64,000 nucleotides of DNA from Neoconidiobolus thromboides FSU 785. Lineage: Eukaryota > Entomophthoromycota > Entomophthoromycetes > Entomophthorales > Neoconidiobolaceae. Of this stretch, positions 34,426 through 45,959 are shown one piece after another. Where the stretch lies: positions 1-64,000 of the forward strand of contig MU626367.1 in NCBI GenBank assembly GCA_025603075.1, given 5' to 3'. Within the stretch, counting starts at the first letter, position 1. Every line of letters begins with the position of its first letter. Both the position numbers and the translations under genes were made by a program. The notes under the pieces were generated by a model, which was not told the origin of the DNA, searched no databases, and worked only from the letters and a program-made list of their open reading frames with translations.

Positions 34426-35607
34426 ATATAAAGTTGAGTAGTTTGTTTGTCTAATGGATTTGTTATAATTATAAAATGCTTAAAATATGAAATATGAAAT
34501 AAAAATAAAACCTATTCGATTATAACTAACAAAAGCTACTATTGTATGTTACTTCAACTATCTTCTTATCAAACTATTGTTGTTTAAATGATTGGCTGAT
34601 ATTTAGATAGTTTTGTTAGTATAATTGGCAAAAGGCTGTAACTTGTAAAAATTTATACTCCTTAAACCTTTAATTGAAGTACAGTGAAATTAAAGATAAG
34701 GATAAGCGGAAATAAAGACTGGCTAAACATAAATGAGGTTTTCATCTATAAATTAAATGAAAAGTGAAGATGCTGTTGAAACAAAAAATATTTAATTTGC
34801 AATAGTATTGCACTGAAAAAATTCAAAATTCTCGATAAAGAATAAATTCTAATGATATCATTAGACAAAAACTATCAATAAAATTTCAAAACTTAATACA
34901 ACATTAGTATAACACTAACTATAATCTACAGTGATATAGAAATTTTAAGTAAGTTTGAGACTTATTAAAAGTATACATTGTTCATTTAAGCAAAAATGCA
35001 TCTTATTATCTATTTTAGTATAGTAAAAATTCGCTCTAAATTTAAAGTCGCTTTAAACAACGTAAACAAAAAACCTATTTCTATGGCAAACAAATAAACC
35101 TTAATATTTCCAAGACTCAAATAATCTCTATTAATGATGTTTCTTATTAAAAATCTGGTTTATTTTTATTGTTGTTTTGGTTTTTAAAATCTTTTTGAGG
35201 TTTTGTAGAATTATTGTCAGTTTCAGCAACTCAAAATTACAAAAAAGCTAGCTAAAGTTTTTCACAAAAGTCTTGAAGATAAAGATCCTTGAGAAAATTA
35301 GAACAAAACGGCTCCTAAATTGGAAAATAAAAATAAAAAAATGAATTTTCGGGTAGTAAATAAAGTATCTGGTAAGCAATATCTGATAGCCCTATATTGT
35401 TTTAACAGAGAAATAGTGGCTTATTTATTACTATATGTATTTAAAATTTTATTTCAATCAAACAATAGGTGATAAGTAGTGATAGTAACAATATGAGGGA
35501 TTGATAGTATATAATGGTGAAAAAAACACAACACAATTGCCAAAAAAACCAAGATAAAATAATTATTTATTGCTACTCTTTTATCATTTATCATCACTCT
35601 TAACAGA

Positions 35608-36070
35608 TGTGAAATATCGCTTTGTCAGTCCCATGGTTAGTTATAGCATAACAATCGCCTAAGCTGTTGTGTTCTCGAGTTCAGAGAAAATCAGTTCCAC
35701 GTTCTTAGTTTGATTTGCTATGAGAATTTCTAGCTCCATCCCAAAGAATATTATCTTCTCGTTTTGATATCTATACTTTTCAGAGTATAAAAGAGTTTAC
35801 AGAGTATAGTAGTTCGAGGCTTTTTAACTGAATTATTCCCTGATATCTCAAACATTTAATAAAGCCACTAAGTTTTCTTAGTAGTATTTTACGTAGATTT
35901 ACATTAGTATTGTCTATTCTATTTGTTTTACATAGTCTGTAGCCTACTACGTGCTATTCTTCACAATTCAAGTCTATCTTAGTCACATAAACTAAGACCT
36001 TTCGACTTATAGTGTAGTCAACCCAGCAATAGCTGTTCTTGACTCCAAGCACTGAATACCAGATTTCACA
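35608..36070. mobile_element. Solo-LTR-like element, copy 1 (463 bp)
   Basis: Begins TGTGAAAT and ends ATTTCACA, so it has the TG...CA ends and short terminal inversion typical of retrotransposon LTRs. It is highly similar end to end to the copy at 50130-50596. Conserved between copies are GAGTATAAAAGAG (TATA-like, near the middle) and CATTTAATAAAGCCACTAAG (polyadenylation-like) about 80 bp later, the order expected in U3-R-U5. No internal region or partner LTR is adjacent. No exact target duplication was found here (flanks CAGA and CTTA). A foldback element starts 11 bp after it. Confidence 0.75.
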
Positions 36071-36080
36071 CTTATTATAT

Positions 36081-36177
36081 GGTAATATTTTTTTGATTTC
36101 ATTATTTTTCCATTTTTTGAGCGCTATTTGAGTGGAAAAATTATTAGTAAAATTCTTAAATACAAAGAAACATCCCC
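36081..36177 (-). mobile_element. Foldback/MITE-like element (~97 bp)
   Basis: Reverse-oriented copy with a mutated left end (GGTAAT) and an intact CATCCCC right end. It carries TTGAGCGCTATTTGAGTGG. It starts 11 bp after the LTR-like element. Confidence 0.88.
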
Positions 36178-36962
36178 ATATATTGAGTTGTAATTTAATA
36201 CTTTAGATAAATATTTAAAACAAACTTCGCTTATTATTTTATCACTTTCTAGATATAAGAGACTAAATTTTAATACTAATATAGTTTATTTATTATAATA
36301 GTTTAAATTTGTCAAATCTTGTTTTGTTTTTGTTTTTATATTTTATTTAAAATCATATACAACTTTTATTATTTAATTTTTTAATAGTTTTATTAAATAT
36401 ATTTTTTTGAGTATTGATACAAAATTTACGTAATTTGTATAGCTTTTTTTCACTGTTTTTTTTGTTTTTGCTTTATTTATTATTATTACTATTAATTGCT
36501 TTTAAATAATTATATTAATTTCTACTTATATAAATCTAAAACTTCTATACTTATTGAAAAATATACCAAAGCTATAGTTGATGACAATGATGTTGGGTTT
36601 TATTTCTTGTTCCTTTTAAAGTACTAGTTTTATACATTATTTGATTAAGCTTATTATTATTATAAATATTATAAACTCTGGGCTATTATGAATAGTTTTC
36701 AAAATTAATTTGAATAAATCAAAATGTTTATATTATCTGCTTTTCCTTATACTATAATTCTAAAAAATGTTATTTCGATGTTTAGTTATAAAAGGTTGCA
36801 TTTTGTTTCTTATTTTATTTTAATAAAAAGTAAAGTAAAATAATCACATATATTATATATTTATTAACCATTTAACAAAGATATTTTTAATTACATACTT
36901 TATACTATTTTCATCAAATATTAAAAAATTAGTTATTAAAAAAAAAGAGATAACTAATAATA

Positions 36963-37059
36963 GGGGATGTATTTTTGTGTTTAAGAATTTTACTAATAAT
37001 TTTTCCACTCAAATAGCGCTTAAAAATAGAAAAAGTGATGAAGCCAAAAAAACATCCTC
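36963..37059 (+). mobile_element. Foldback/MITE-like element (~97 bp)
   Basis: Complete copy running GGGGATGT to ACATCCTC, with TTTAAGAATTTTACTAATAA, the AGCGCTTAAAAATAG core and GTGATGAAGCC. AATA lies at both borders. Confidence 0.9.
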
Positions 37060-38034
37060 AATAAATCTTTTAAATCTTTTTATTTTACTTTAAACTTTTT
37101 AAATTGAGACTAATTTTTAAGTAATTTTGAGGCCAATTTGGACATCCCCAAATGTTAGCTAGTCAAAAACAAAAGCCATGTTTTAATTTTAAATGGAGGC
37201 TAAAATGTATTTCAAGCATTAAAAGCTGATTTCTTAAGACTAAAACATGTTCTTTATGGCGAGACCTTACCATCTAAACCTTGGGTACTTGTTATTAATA
37301 GAATCTCTATCGAAACTGTTACTGGTAAAATTATCACTTGATAAATTCATTATCAATTGACTTATATTTATTTTAAAATTATATTCTATTTTAATTATAT
37401 TCTATTTTATGATTCAAAAATAAGACCATAACAATACAAACGATATAACAAATGGTTTTTATGTTATCTGATGTTCTTTTTATAATATACAACATTATAT
37501 TTTATAGCATTAATAGTTTTTAAGTCTTTATTTAAACCTTGTAACCAAATATAGAGTTTTCGTTGTTTCGATAATCTTCTAAGCTATCAAAGCAATGGAA
37601 AAAGCTTCTATATTAAGAATTAAGATAAACTCTGGTTATTGTAAATAAATAATTTAGTTATCTACTCTGAAAACTAACTTTATAAAAAGTTTAAGCTTAT
37701 ATTAATTCAAGTAATTCAAGTTATAAGGATATTTTTTTTAATATTATTTGAAACCGAAAATAACAACTGAAATGAGGTTAAAAAAACAACGAATTGAGCC
37801 AATAAAAAGTAAGTGAAAATCAAATTATTAGTTAAATAAAAATAAAAATCATTTTAAAAAAATAAACGTTAGTAAAAAAGAAGATAATGAAAATAAACAG
37901 AGGCAGTAATAAACTATAAGGAAATATCAACAATGAAATGGAAAAAATGAAAAGTAATAATTTGTTATTATTATTGTTTTTCATTTTCAATTCATCTATT
38001 TATTTATTCATTTGCATAACTTTTAATTAATATC

Positions 38035-41000
38035 ATGAAAGAAGAGCTACTAACTAATAATAATGACATTGACGATTTAAGTGAAGATGAAGATGAAGAT
38101 AATTTACTAATAACTAATATAACATTAAAGCAATATTATAAAAGATTAAAAAAATTGATATTAAAAAGTCAAAGTAAAAAATTTAAAAAAGAGTTAATTC
38201 AAACTTTGAACACCCATGAACTTATCACTCGAGACAGTCAAGAGTTTACCTTATTTATTCAACTGATATTAGAAGTTATCTTTTGTTATTTGGATTTCAT
38301 CACCCTAGATGATCAAGATATTGATATATATAATGATATTTTAATGTTATTGATGAATCACGAACAATTTCATGTTGACTTAAACTGGAGAGGTAGTTGA
38401 ATTATTACAGTACAATCAACTGTTTTTAATATTTATTTTTAACTTAGATGAAAAAGGACAAACTATTCTGTTTAAAGCGACCTGTTTAGATTTAGTAGAC
38501 AATATCAAAGTACTTATTGAACTAGGTGCTGATCCTACAAAACTAGATAATGATGGTAGAACTCCTTTAGCAATAGCTGCTTCTTTAGGCCACGCTGCCT
38601 CTTGCCAATTATTTACGAGTCTGGAAAAATATCCCATCAACCAACCTGATCTTCAAGGAAATACTCCTTTATCTTTGGCAGTAATAGGAAACCATTTAGA
38701 TGCTGTAGTACAACTATTGTTAGATGCTAAAGTAAATGTAAATAAGGCGGATTTGGTAAGTGCTGTTTTGAATTTTATAGTTATGGCTATTTATAATTTT
38801 TTAGTATGGCTGGACTCCTTTGATGTTAGCTTCCCATTTGGGTTATTTGGATTTAATTGAGCCACTCTTGGCTGCTGGAGCAAATCGAGATTTGATAGCA
38901 CTAAACAAGAAAAACGCAATTGAGTTAGCTCTTGAGAATAAACACAATCCAATAGCCAAAAGACTTGTGAGTTTTTCCAAAATCAGTGACAAATATAAGC
39001 ATATACCTAAGCGAGATAAGGACATAACTATAAAAGAGAAAAAGAAGGAGATCAAAAAGGAAGCTAAAAAAGAGAGCTTCATGAAGTTTGAAGATTCTTT
39101 TATGAAAGATTTATCTCTATCCTCTTGTGAGCAATTAGAAATTCAATCTAGATTAAAAAGAAATTCAAGTTTAGGGAAATCTAGAAATGCTTCTCCAAAA
39201 GAAGAAACGATCGATGACAACTCAAGCTTTAGTGAAACTAGGAAATTGGTTAGGAACGGAACTTTAAGAAATAGAAAGATATATAATCAACTTGTTGAAA
39301 ACGAATTACAAATAGAACAAAGTGAAGTGCCATTGAGTAATTTATCAAACAATTTAGAAAATGAAGAAGGTCCAAAAGAAGGAATAAGGGCTTACTTCAA
39401 TTTAAGCCATTTAAATAAATGGGAATATTTCTCTAGATTGCTAACAATCTGTGTTATTCCGCCTTTCTTGAGTAAATTAGGTGGCATGAAAGACCCACAT
39501 ATACAACAAGCTTGGAGAGAGAAAGTAGCATTATGTTTTATTATTTTAATGATTTCGTTTGGTCTTGGATTTTTAACTTTTGGGTTTTCTTCAATTATTT
39601 GCCAAAAAATTATTCCCATATTTCCAGACCAAGTGGCACGTGATTTTGGTATACATGCAAATGGAACCAAATTGATGATTGTAAGAGGACAGCTTTATGA
39701 TGTGGGTTCTTATTTTCCAGTTGGAAATCATCGACCTATTTTACCATTTGTTGATGAAGATTTAAAAGATACTATTGAGCCTTACTATGGACATGATATC
39801 TCCCATATATTTCCACCAGATAAAAAGAGTTCGTCTTGTAAGTTTTGGCCCAAAAATTTCGATGAAAAATGTAAAGGCCTACAAGACGACCCTAAATTAC
39901 ACTGTCATACCTCTGCAGAATCATGGCGTGCGTTAAAAGAACTTTCAATCAAGAACTACGTCGCATTTTCTTGGGCGAATATTACAAACTCAATCAATAA
40001 TGATAAACTATTCGTATTTAATGAGAAAGTATATACTTTAAAAGATTACTTTCTAGTACCTGAAGAAGAGGAAGAAGATCCAGATCTTTATCTCGGTGAG
40101 GAGTTGACGGAAGTTTTAAAGTCCTTTATTGGTAGAGATGCTACAAAAGATATATTAAACAATAATAAACTAGCTGAGTTAATCCCTTGTTTTGAAGATC
40201 AATTGTTGGTGGGCAAGCTGGATGGTACTACTATTGGATGTTTTGCTTCTAATTTAGCTATGGTCATTGCTACCTCAATCTTATTAACAATCACCGTTAT
40301 CAAGTTCCTTGCTGCCATAAGCTTTGATTGGTTCCTTTCCTGGAAGTTAGGAAAAATATCCAATAAACCTCGTAACAAGAATACCCTTCCTCACCTCTTA
40401 TGTCTTGTAACTTGTTATTCAGAAGGTGAATCAAGTTTAAAAACAACCTTAGATTCTATTGCATTGTCCGATTATTATGATAAACACAAAATACTTTTTG
40501 TAATTGCAGATGGTGACATCACTGGTTCAGGTAATGAAAAATCTACACCAGATATCTTATTAGACATGCTCGAACCCTTAGATAAAGATGAAGAAATTAA
40601 ACCAAAAGCGTATATTTCTATTGGAGATGCTAAAAAACAAATGAATATGGCGAAAGTTCATATCGGAAATTATGTAGTACAAAATGACCGAAGAGTCCCT
40701 ATGGTGTTGATAAATAAATGTGGTTTGCCATATGAAAGAAATCAACCTAAGGCTGGAAATAGAGGGAAAAGGGACTCTCAATTGATATTAATGCGTTTCC
40801 TGTCAAACCTATGCTTTAACGAAAGGATGACCCCACTTGAATTTGACTTGTTTGAAAAGCTTTATCGTTTGACTAATATTACAGCTGATAAATATGAAAT
40901 GGTATTAATGGTAGATGCAGATACAATGGTACTACCAGATGCTATTTCTAAGATGGTATCAGCTATGGAGAGAGATCCAACTGTTATGGGGCTTTGCGGT

Positions 41001-42602
41001 GAAACTAAGATTGAAAATAAAAGACAAAGCTGGGTGACGATGATTCAAGTGTATGAGTATTATATATCTCATCACTTAGGAAAAGCATTTGAATCCATCT
41101 TTGGTGGTGTTACTTGTTTACCAGGTTGTTTTTGTATGTATCGTATCAAAGTAAGTAAACCAGATGGTTACTGTGTTCCCATATTAGCTAACCCTGATAT
41201 TGTTAAAAACTACTCTTCCAATGATGTATCAACTTTGCATAAGAAAAACCTTTTGTTATTGGGTGAAGATCGTTACCTAACCACACTAATGCTTAGAGCT
41301 TTCCCAAGGAGAAAAATGATTTATGTTCCTAAAGCTATTTGTAAAACAGTTGTACCTGATGAGTTTAAAGTACTATTATCACAAAGGAGAAGATGGATTA
41401 ATTCTACAGTACACAATTTGTTAGAGTTGGTATTAGTACCACAATTGTGCGGTATTTTTTGTTGTTCTATGCAGTTTGTTATTTTATTAGAGCTTTTGGG
41501 AACAGTTGTAATGCCAGCTTCATTACTATTTTTATCTTACTTGATAGTTAGTGCTTTCATGGGTCAAGATGTATGGCTACCCCTTTTCTTTATGGCCTGT
41601 CTTTATTTTATGCAAGCTATATTAATCGGAGTTACGACACGTAAAGTATCTTACATAGGATGGATGTTTATTTTTATTCTAGCTATGCCTATATGGAATT
41701 TTGTATTACCAGTCTATTCTTTCTGGCATTTTGATGATTTTTCATGGGGCGCAACTAGGAAAATTGATGGCCCAGATAACGGCCACGGTGATTCTAATGG
41801 GGAGAAGGAAGATGAAATAGAATGCATTGAACAAAAAAAGATTGGTGAATGGCAAAAATTATCAAATAAAAAGAAAGAAAAGAGAATGAGTTACCAAGCT
41901 AAGGCAGAACAAAATAAGCTTAGAAGCATACGTATTCAAGAACTAGAATTAGCTAAAAATTTTAAAGATGATAAGCTTAAACAATATCATCAAACTTTAA
42001 ATAAGATTAAATTAGTTCAACTCAAAGAAAATAAAATTGAAATTGCACCTAATCATGAAACTATAGAAACAACAAAAGCGCTTGCTAGTCCTACTTCGCC
42101 AAGCGCTGAGATAACGACTGAGAAGTTGTTCTTTGAGAAACAAATCCATGAAAGACCCAAATCCGTTGCAATGGAACAATTGAACACAACACTAAAAAAC
42201 GTTCCAAAGAAACCAAATAGAAGACTGTCAGTGGATAGAACTGAAGATAATGGGTTTTTATTCTTAAATCAAAACAATATCACAGTTGGAATCCAACCAC
42301 CGTTTAATAATAAACCTACAATAGATACTTTTGATGGCCAAGAAGAGGTTCAAGGAACAATATTAAAGGATAATCGTTCCCCTGAGCAGCCTCCTTTAGA
42401 GCTAGGGTTATCAAGGTTAAATCTTAAGATTGAATCAAATATTTATGATCGCCCAAAAACATTACCTAGGGGACCTAGACTAGATAATAAATTCAAAGAA
42501 ATTCAACATGAAGATGAAGGGTTTGATAATAGTAGCATCTCGAAACCTCTTCAAGTGCATACAGTTAAAGGAAAGCGAGTATCTCGGGACATGGATTTTT
42601 AA
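38035..42602 (+). CDS. Ankyrin-repeat chitin synthase (division 2, class IV/V-like)
   Basis: Three exons, 38035-38392, 38448-38755 and 38805-42602, giving 1487 residues. Residues 1-119 are acidic and Lys-rich. Residues ~120-255 carry four ankyrin repeats (for example GQTILFKA, GRTPLAIAA, GNTPLSLAV, GWTPLMLAS), with both introns inside or beside this region. After a charged linker come transmembrane segments (~460-486 and ~700-735) flanking a CYTB5-like extracellular domain, then the GT2 catalytic domain: MVDADT (Asp926, Asp928), GEDRYLTTLML with EDRYL at 1043-1047, and QRRRW at 1082-1086. A cluster of C-terminal helices ends at HFDDFSWGATRK, followed by a ~280-residue charged tail. All core catalytic motifs are intact, so it should polymerise UDP-GlcNAc into chitin. 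An ankyrin head in place of a myosin motor is unusual. It converges on LSM7. Confidence 0.92.
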
Positions 42603-42708
42603 ATTGATAGTAAATAAATATTTTTTTATATTAAATGTATTATTTTTATAACGAATAATTGATAAATAATTTTAAAAAATAAAGACAAAAATAAAATTAT
42701 TAACGTTT

Positions 42709-43314
42709 TCATTGCTGTAAAAATGGATTGCTAATTTCAATAGCTTCCTCTTCAGGATGAATCAATACTACAGTAGGGCCACGACATACTAGTAAACCTA
42801 ACTCTCTAGTTTTATCTGAACCTTTGGCTTTATGAAAATATAAGTTTTAAATTGTATATAATTGAAATAATCTTACTATTGCTTTCATTTGAATCCGCTA
42901 TTAACAAGTTAAAGATTAATATTTTATATTAAGATTTAAAATGATTTTGCTTTACCTCTTATAATTTCTATAGTATGGTCTAAAACCAAGTTTAAAAGGG
43001 GGTCGAACCCTTTTAAAATACCAGAAACTAAAAATTAGGTCATTGAATTTGAAAAGTGAAGGAAAAAGTAATTTACCTTCTCTGCCACCTGAAAATTTAA
43101 CATGTACTTTTTTTTCTAAAAATTTAGAAAGATCCAATATCGACTCTTTCTTCTTCTTAGGTTTATCTAAATTATCCTTATTTCTATCGCCGTTATTGTT
43201 TGAATTTCCTCCTCTTCCTCGAGTGCTATTTCCTCCTCTTCCTGTACCACGTCCCTATACATTTAATCAGTTTTATTCTTTATTATTTTATTTCATCATT
43301 ACTCTTCCTGACAT
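42709..43314 (-). CDS. LSM7: U6 snRNA-associated Sm-like protein LSM7
   Basis: Five exons, 43303-43314, 43077-43254, 42956-43027, 42877-42897 and 42709-42827, giving 133 residues. LSM7 is part of the LSM1-7 mRNA-decay ring and the LSM2-8 ring on U6 snRNA. The Sm1 motif is KKESILDLSKFLEKKVHVKF...GGREVSGILKGFDPLLNLVLD, and Sm2 is TRELGLLVCRGPTVVLI. The family's usual C-terminal SNPFLQQ is present. The first coding exon is only 12 nt (Met-Ser-Gly-Arg) and exon 4 is a 21-nt microexon supplying the loop before the Sm2 strand. Without it the product loses about seven loop residues. The N-terminal extension is Gly/Arg-rich (RGG-like). The stop is TGA, confirming that TGA is not reassigned. Confidence 0.92.
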
Positions 43315-43892
43315 TTTAAAATTGCTAAAAATGATTTTTTAAAATTTTAAAATTTTTAGTTTTTAAAAAATTCAAGTTGGTGTGATTGGTGCAGCTTAAA
43401 TTTGCAAATTTGTAGGGAACATAATAATGTCTAATTTATTTACGTTTAGGATATTATATCCTTTTATTATAGTACTGCTTGCCCTTTTATTTCGATATTG
43501 ACAGGGGGTAGCGTGGTATTTGGTGATAACGGTTTTAACTTTGTGTCTCTTCATTGCGGCTCACTAAATATCAAAATATATATTAATTGTTATAGTAAAC
43601 TATATATATTTAAAATTGACAATGAATAGAAAGTCTTTTGTCCTTGTTTAGAGCTAGTGCTTTTACTATACTTATTGCTTGCTATTATGTTATATGTTTA
43701 TACTTGATATTTAAAAAAGTTATGCTTGGACACATTGACTGATATAAGACTTTTATGTTATTGCTATTTAGCCATATAAAGTGACTAGATAAGGTGGCCT
43801 TCAATTTACCTTTAAGGAAAAATTATACTTTGTACAATAAATGGATTTTTAATCTTATTCTGACTTTTTTCAAATAATACTATTTACTATTT

Positions 43893-43987
43893 GGGGCTGT
43901 TTTTTTTGGCTTCATTATTTTTCCATTTTTAAGCGCTACTTAAGTAGAAAGATTATAGTAAAATTCTTAAATAAAAAAACACACCCC
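43893..43987 (-). mobile_element. Foldback/MITE-like element (~95 bp)
   Basis: Reverse-oriented copy running GGGGCTGT to ACACCCC with TTAAGCGCTACTTAAGTAG. The octamer TATTTACT occurs just left (43881-43888) and immediately right (43988-43995), with ATTT between the left octamer and the element, hinting at a target duplication. Confidence 0.88.
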
Positions 43988-44607
43988 TATTTACTGTTTA
44001 CATATTATGCTAACATCCAATTTTATTTACATTTATGTAAAATCAAATGATTCCAACTAGTTGGAAACTTATACCATTTCTTTATGAGCTATGACATCCA
44101 ATATTAACTTAATAACTATACAGGGTTTTACTGATCGCTATTAGAATTGAATACATTAATTTAGTTATTTTAAAAATATACAATAGTTTTATTTATTAGT
44201 TGAAAGGGGCTAATACTTCAAATACATAACATTTAAAAATATATAACAAAAAATGGTGTATAAAATAACAAAACTAAATTTGTTTTTTCAATTAAGAGAC
44301 ACTTCACAATATAGACATTAGCATTTCCAGAGTATAGAAAGATGAGATCAATAAACAAAACAAACAAATACTTAAATGAAAACTTACTAAAAAAGATAAA
44401 AAATAGAACCAATAGTTTCAAAACGGAATTTAAAATTACATCTTAAAATAAAGTTTAATAACATATATAAAAAATTATATTAAAGAATTTTAAATTCTAC
44501 TAACAATAAACTAAATCTTATTAATACCCATTATTGCTACTTTATAGCATTTTGTTTTAAATATATTGGATCCATTAATTACTATATTGCTATTTTTCAT
44601 ATAGTTT

Positions 44608-44659
44608 AACACTACTTTTTAACACTACTTTTTAATACTACTTTTTAATACTACTTTTT
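44608..44659. repeat. 13-bp tandem repeat, four units
   Basis: The unit AACACTACTTTTT is repeated four times. The last two units carry T in place of C at position 3. Confidence 0.9.
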
Positions 44660-45512
44660 ACTATAGCTTAACAGTAATAGTCTTCAATTTTTTATAGTGT
44701 TTCAACTCTAATATTATTTTTTGCTATTTCTAGCGGTATAAAATTAAATCTTACATTTTATTTAATTTCTTCTAAAAAAATCAAAGTGTATCATTATTTG
44801 ATAATATTTATTAGTATTATTGTTACCATACTAACTTATAAAGCTTAATATCAAAGTATTCTTTAAATTTGCGGAAAGAAAGGATTCAAAAACCATTAAT
44901 TATCGTCTTAAATGGGGTGGTAAGCTAGAGAAGATGGATAAAAGTAATAATAGTATAAAACAAAGTTAGATAAAAAATAAAGTTTAAAACTCCATTATGT
45001 TCATTTAACTTGATTTTAAAATCCAGCAAATTAATTTTATCACTTTATTATGTTTATTACGTCTATTATTGTATTTATATTTGTTATGTTAAATAATAAA
45101 TAATCGATTTTAACTATTTTAAACAAAGTAAAAAGGTTGAAACACTATTTAAAAATTAGTTGATTTAATTGGTGGATTTCTACAAATCATCCTTTTAAGG
45201 GGATAGATTGTTGTGTGAGTAAAATAAAAATTGACCAAGTAAAGTAATTAAAATAAAAATTGACAATCATTTTATAAATAAGAAGATCGAAAAAAAGAAA
45301 ATAAAGGGGAAATGTTTAGTATATAAACGAAAAGGAATCCTTGTTTATTTTAAAATTATTTGAATTGTTATTTTATATAGACAGGTTTAAAACATTTTTT
45401 TAATCCAATCATCTTTAAACTACCCCACTTAGATTATTAATATAATTATTTATACGCCTTACTTATCCTTACAACTTTTATTTACAAACATTCATTTTTA
45501 AAAAACAAAATA

Positions 45513-45959
45513 ATGGAATATAAATTAATTGGAAAAACGCCTTATAGTTATCATAACTCACAACGATTAACACAATGTATAATAAGTATTACGACTGTAT
45601 TAACCATGACTCCGTATTTAAAACAAAATAGCTTTTGTATAGCTTTATTAGCGATAAGTTTAACTTCTTTTTTATGCTCTAGTGTCTTTTTAGAAATAGA
45701 AACTTGGTGTAAAAAATATCGCAGTCACTTATTACTTGTTTTAATGATCCCAATGGTTGAGCCTCTCATCTCTTTGTTTATTTCTTTTATGTGGCTGCTT
45801 TTAGCCGTCGTAGCTCCTATTCATGCAAACCATAAACTCTTGTCACTATCTTCACAATGTGGCTTGTTACTCTTAAATTCTTGTGCTTGGTCTCTGCCAG
45901 TTATCATCAACCTTACCGTTATATTCTGGCCTAACTTAAGTATTTTTTGTAAAAAATAA
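45513..45959 (+). CDS. Small four-helix membrane protein, unrecognised
   Basis: Single exon of 148 residues starting at ATG 45513 after an A-rich leader. Four hydrophobic segments are visible, roughly residues 22-38, 42-60, 72-98 and 112-142, separated by short loops with a WCKKYRS stretch in the middle. Size and topology resemble small tetraspan proteins of the MARVEL type, but no family motif is decisive. No neighbour suggests a role. Confidence 0.5.
   Translation: MEYKLIGKTPYSYHNSQRLTQCIISITTVLTMTPYLKQNSFCIALLAISLTSFLCSSVFLEIETWCKKYRSHLLLVLMIPMVEPLISLFISFMWLLLAVVAPIHANHKLLSLSSQCGLLLLNSCAWSLPVIINLTVIFWPNLSIFCKK

Larger units (their letters stand above)
32670..38034. other. Gene-poor, repeat-containing region
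   Basis: This is 5.4 kb without a convincing gene. It contains the solo-LTR-like element at 35608-36070 and foldback copies at 33935, 34330, 36081 and 36963. A short trace of the foldback right end (GGACATCCCCAAATG) lies near 37140. The last ~100 bp before 38035 is A-rich leader of the chitin synthase gene. A 108-codon open frame at 33201-33527 matches nothing known. Confidence 0.5.
43315..45512. other. Intergenic region with a minisatellite and one foldback element
   Basis: 2.2 kb including the LSM7 promoter at the left. It contains a foldback copy at 43893-43987 and a 13-bp tandem repeat at 44608-44659. No gene was recognised. Confidence 0.45.

Noticed and set aside
35625-35690. tRNA-like stretch within the LTR-like repeat (GGTTAGTTATAGC followed by TTCTCGAGTTC)
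   Set aside because: It faintly resembles Pol III A and B boxes, but no cloverleaf can be drawn and the TG...CA ends, TATA-like box and target duplication fit an LTR better.
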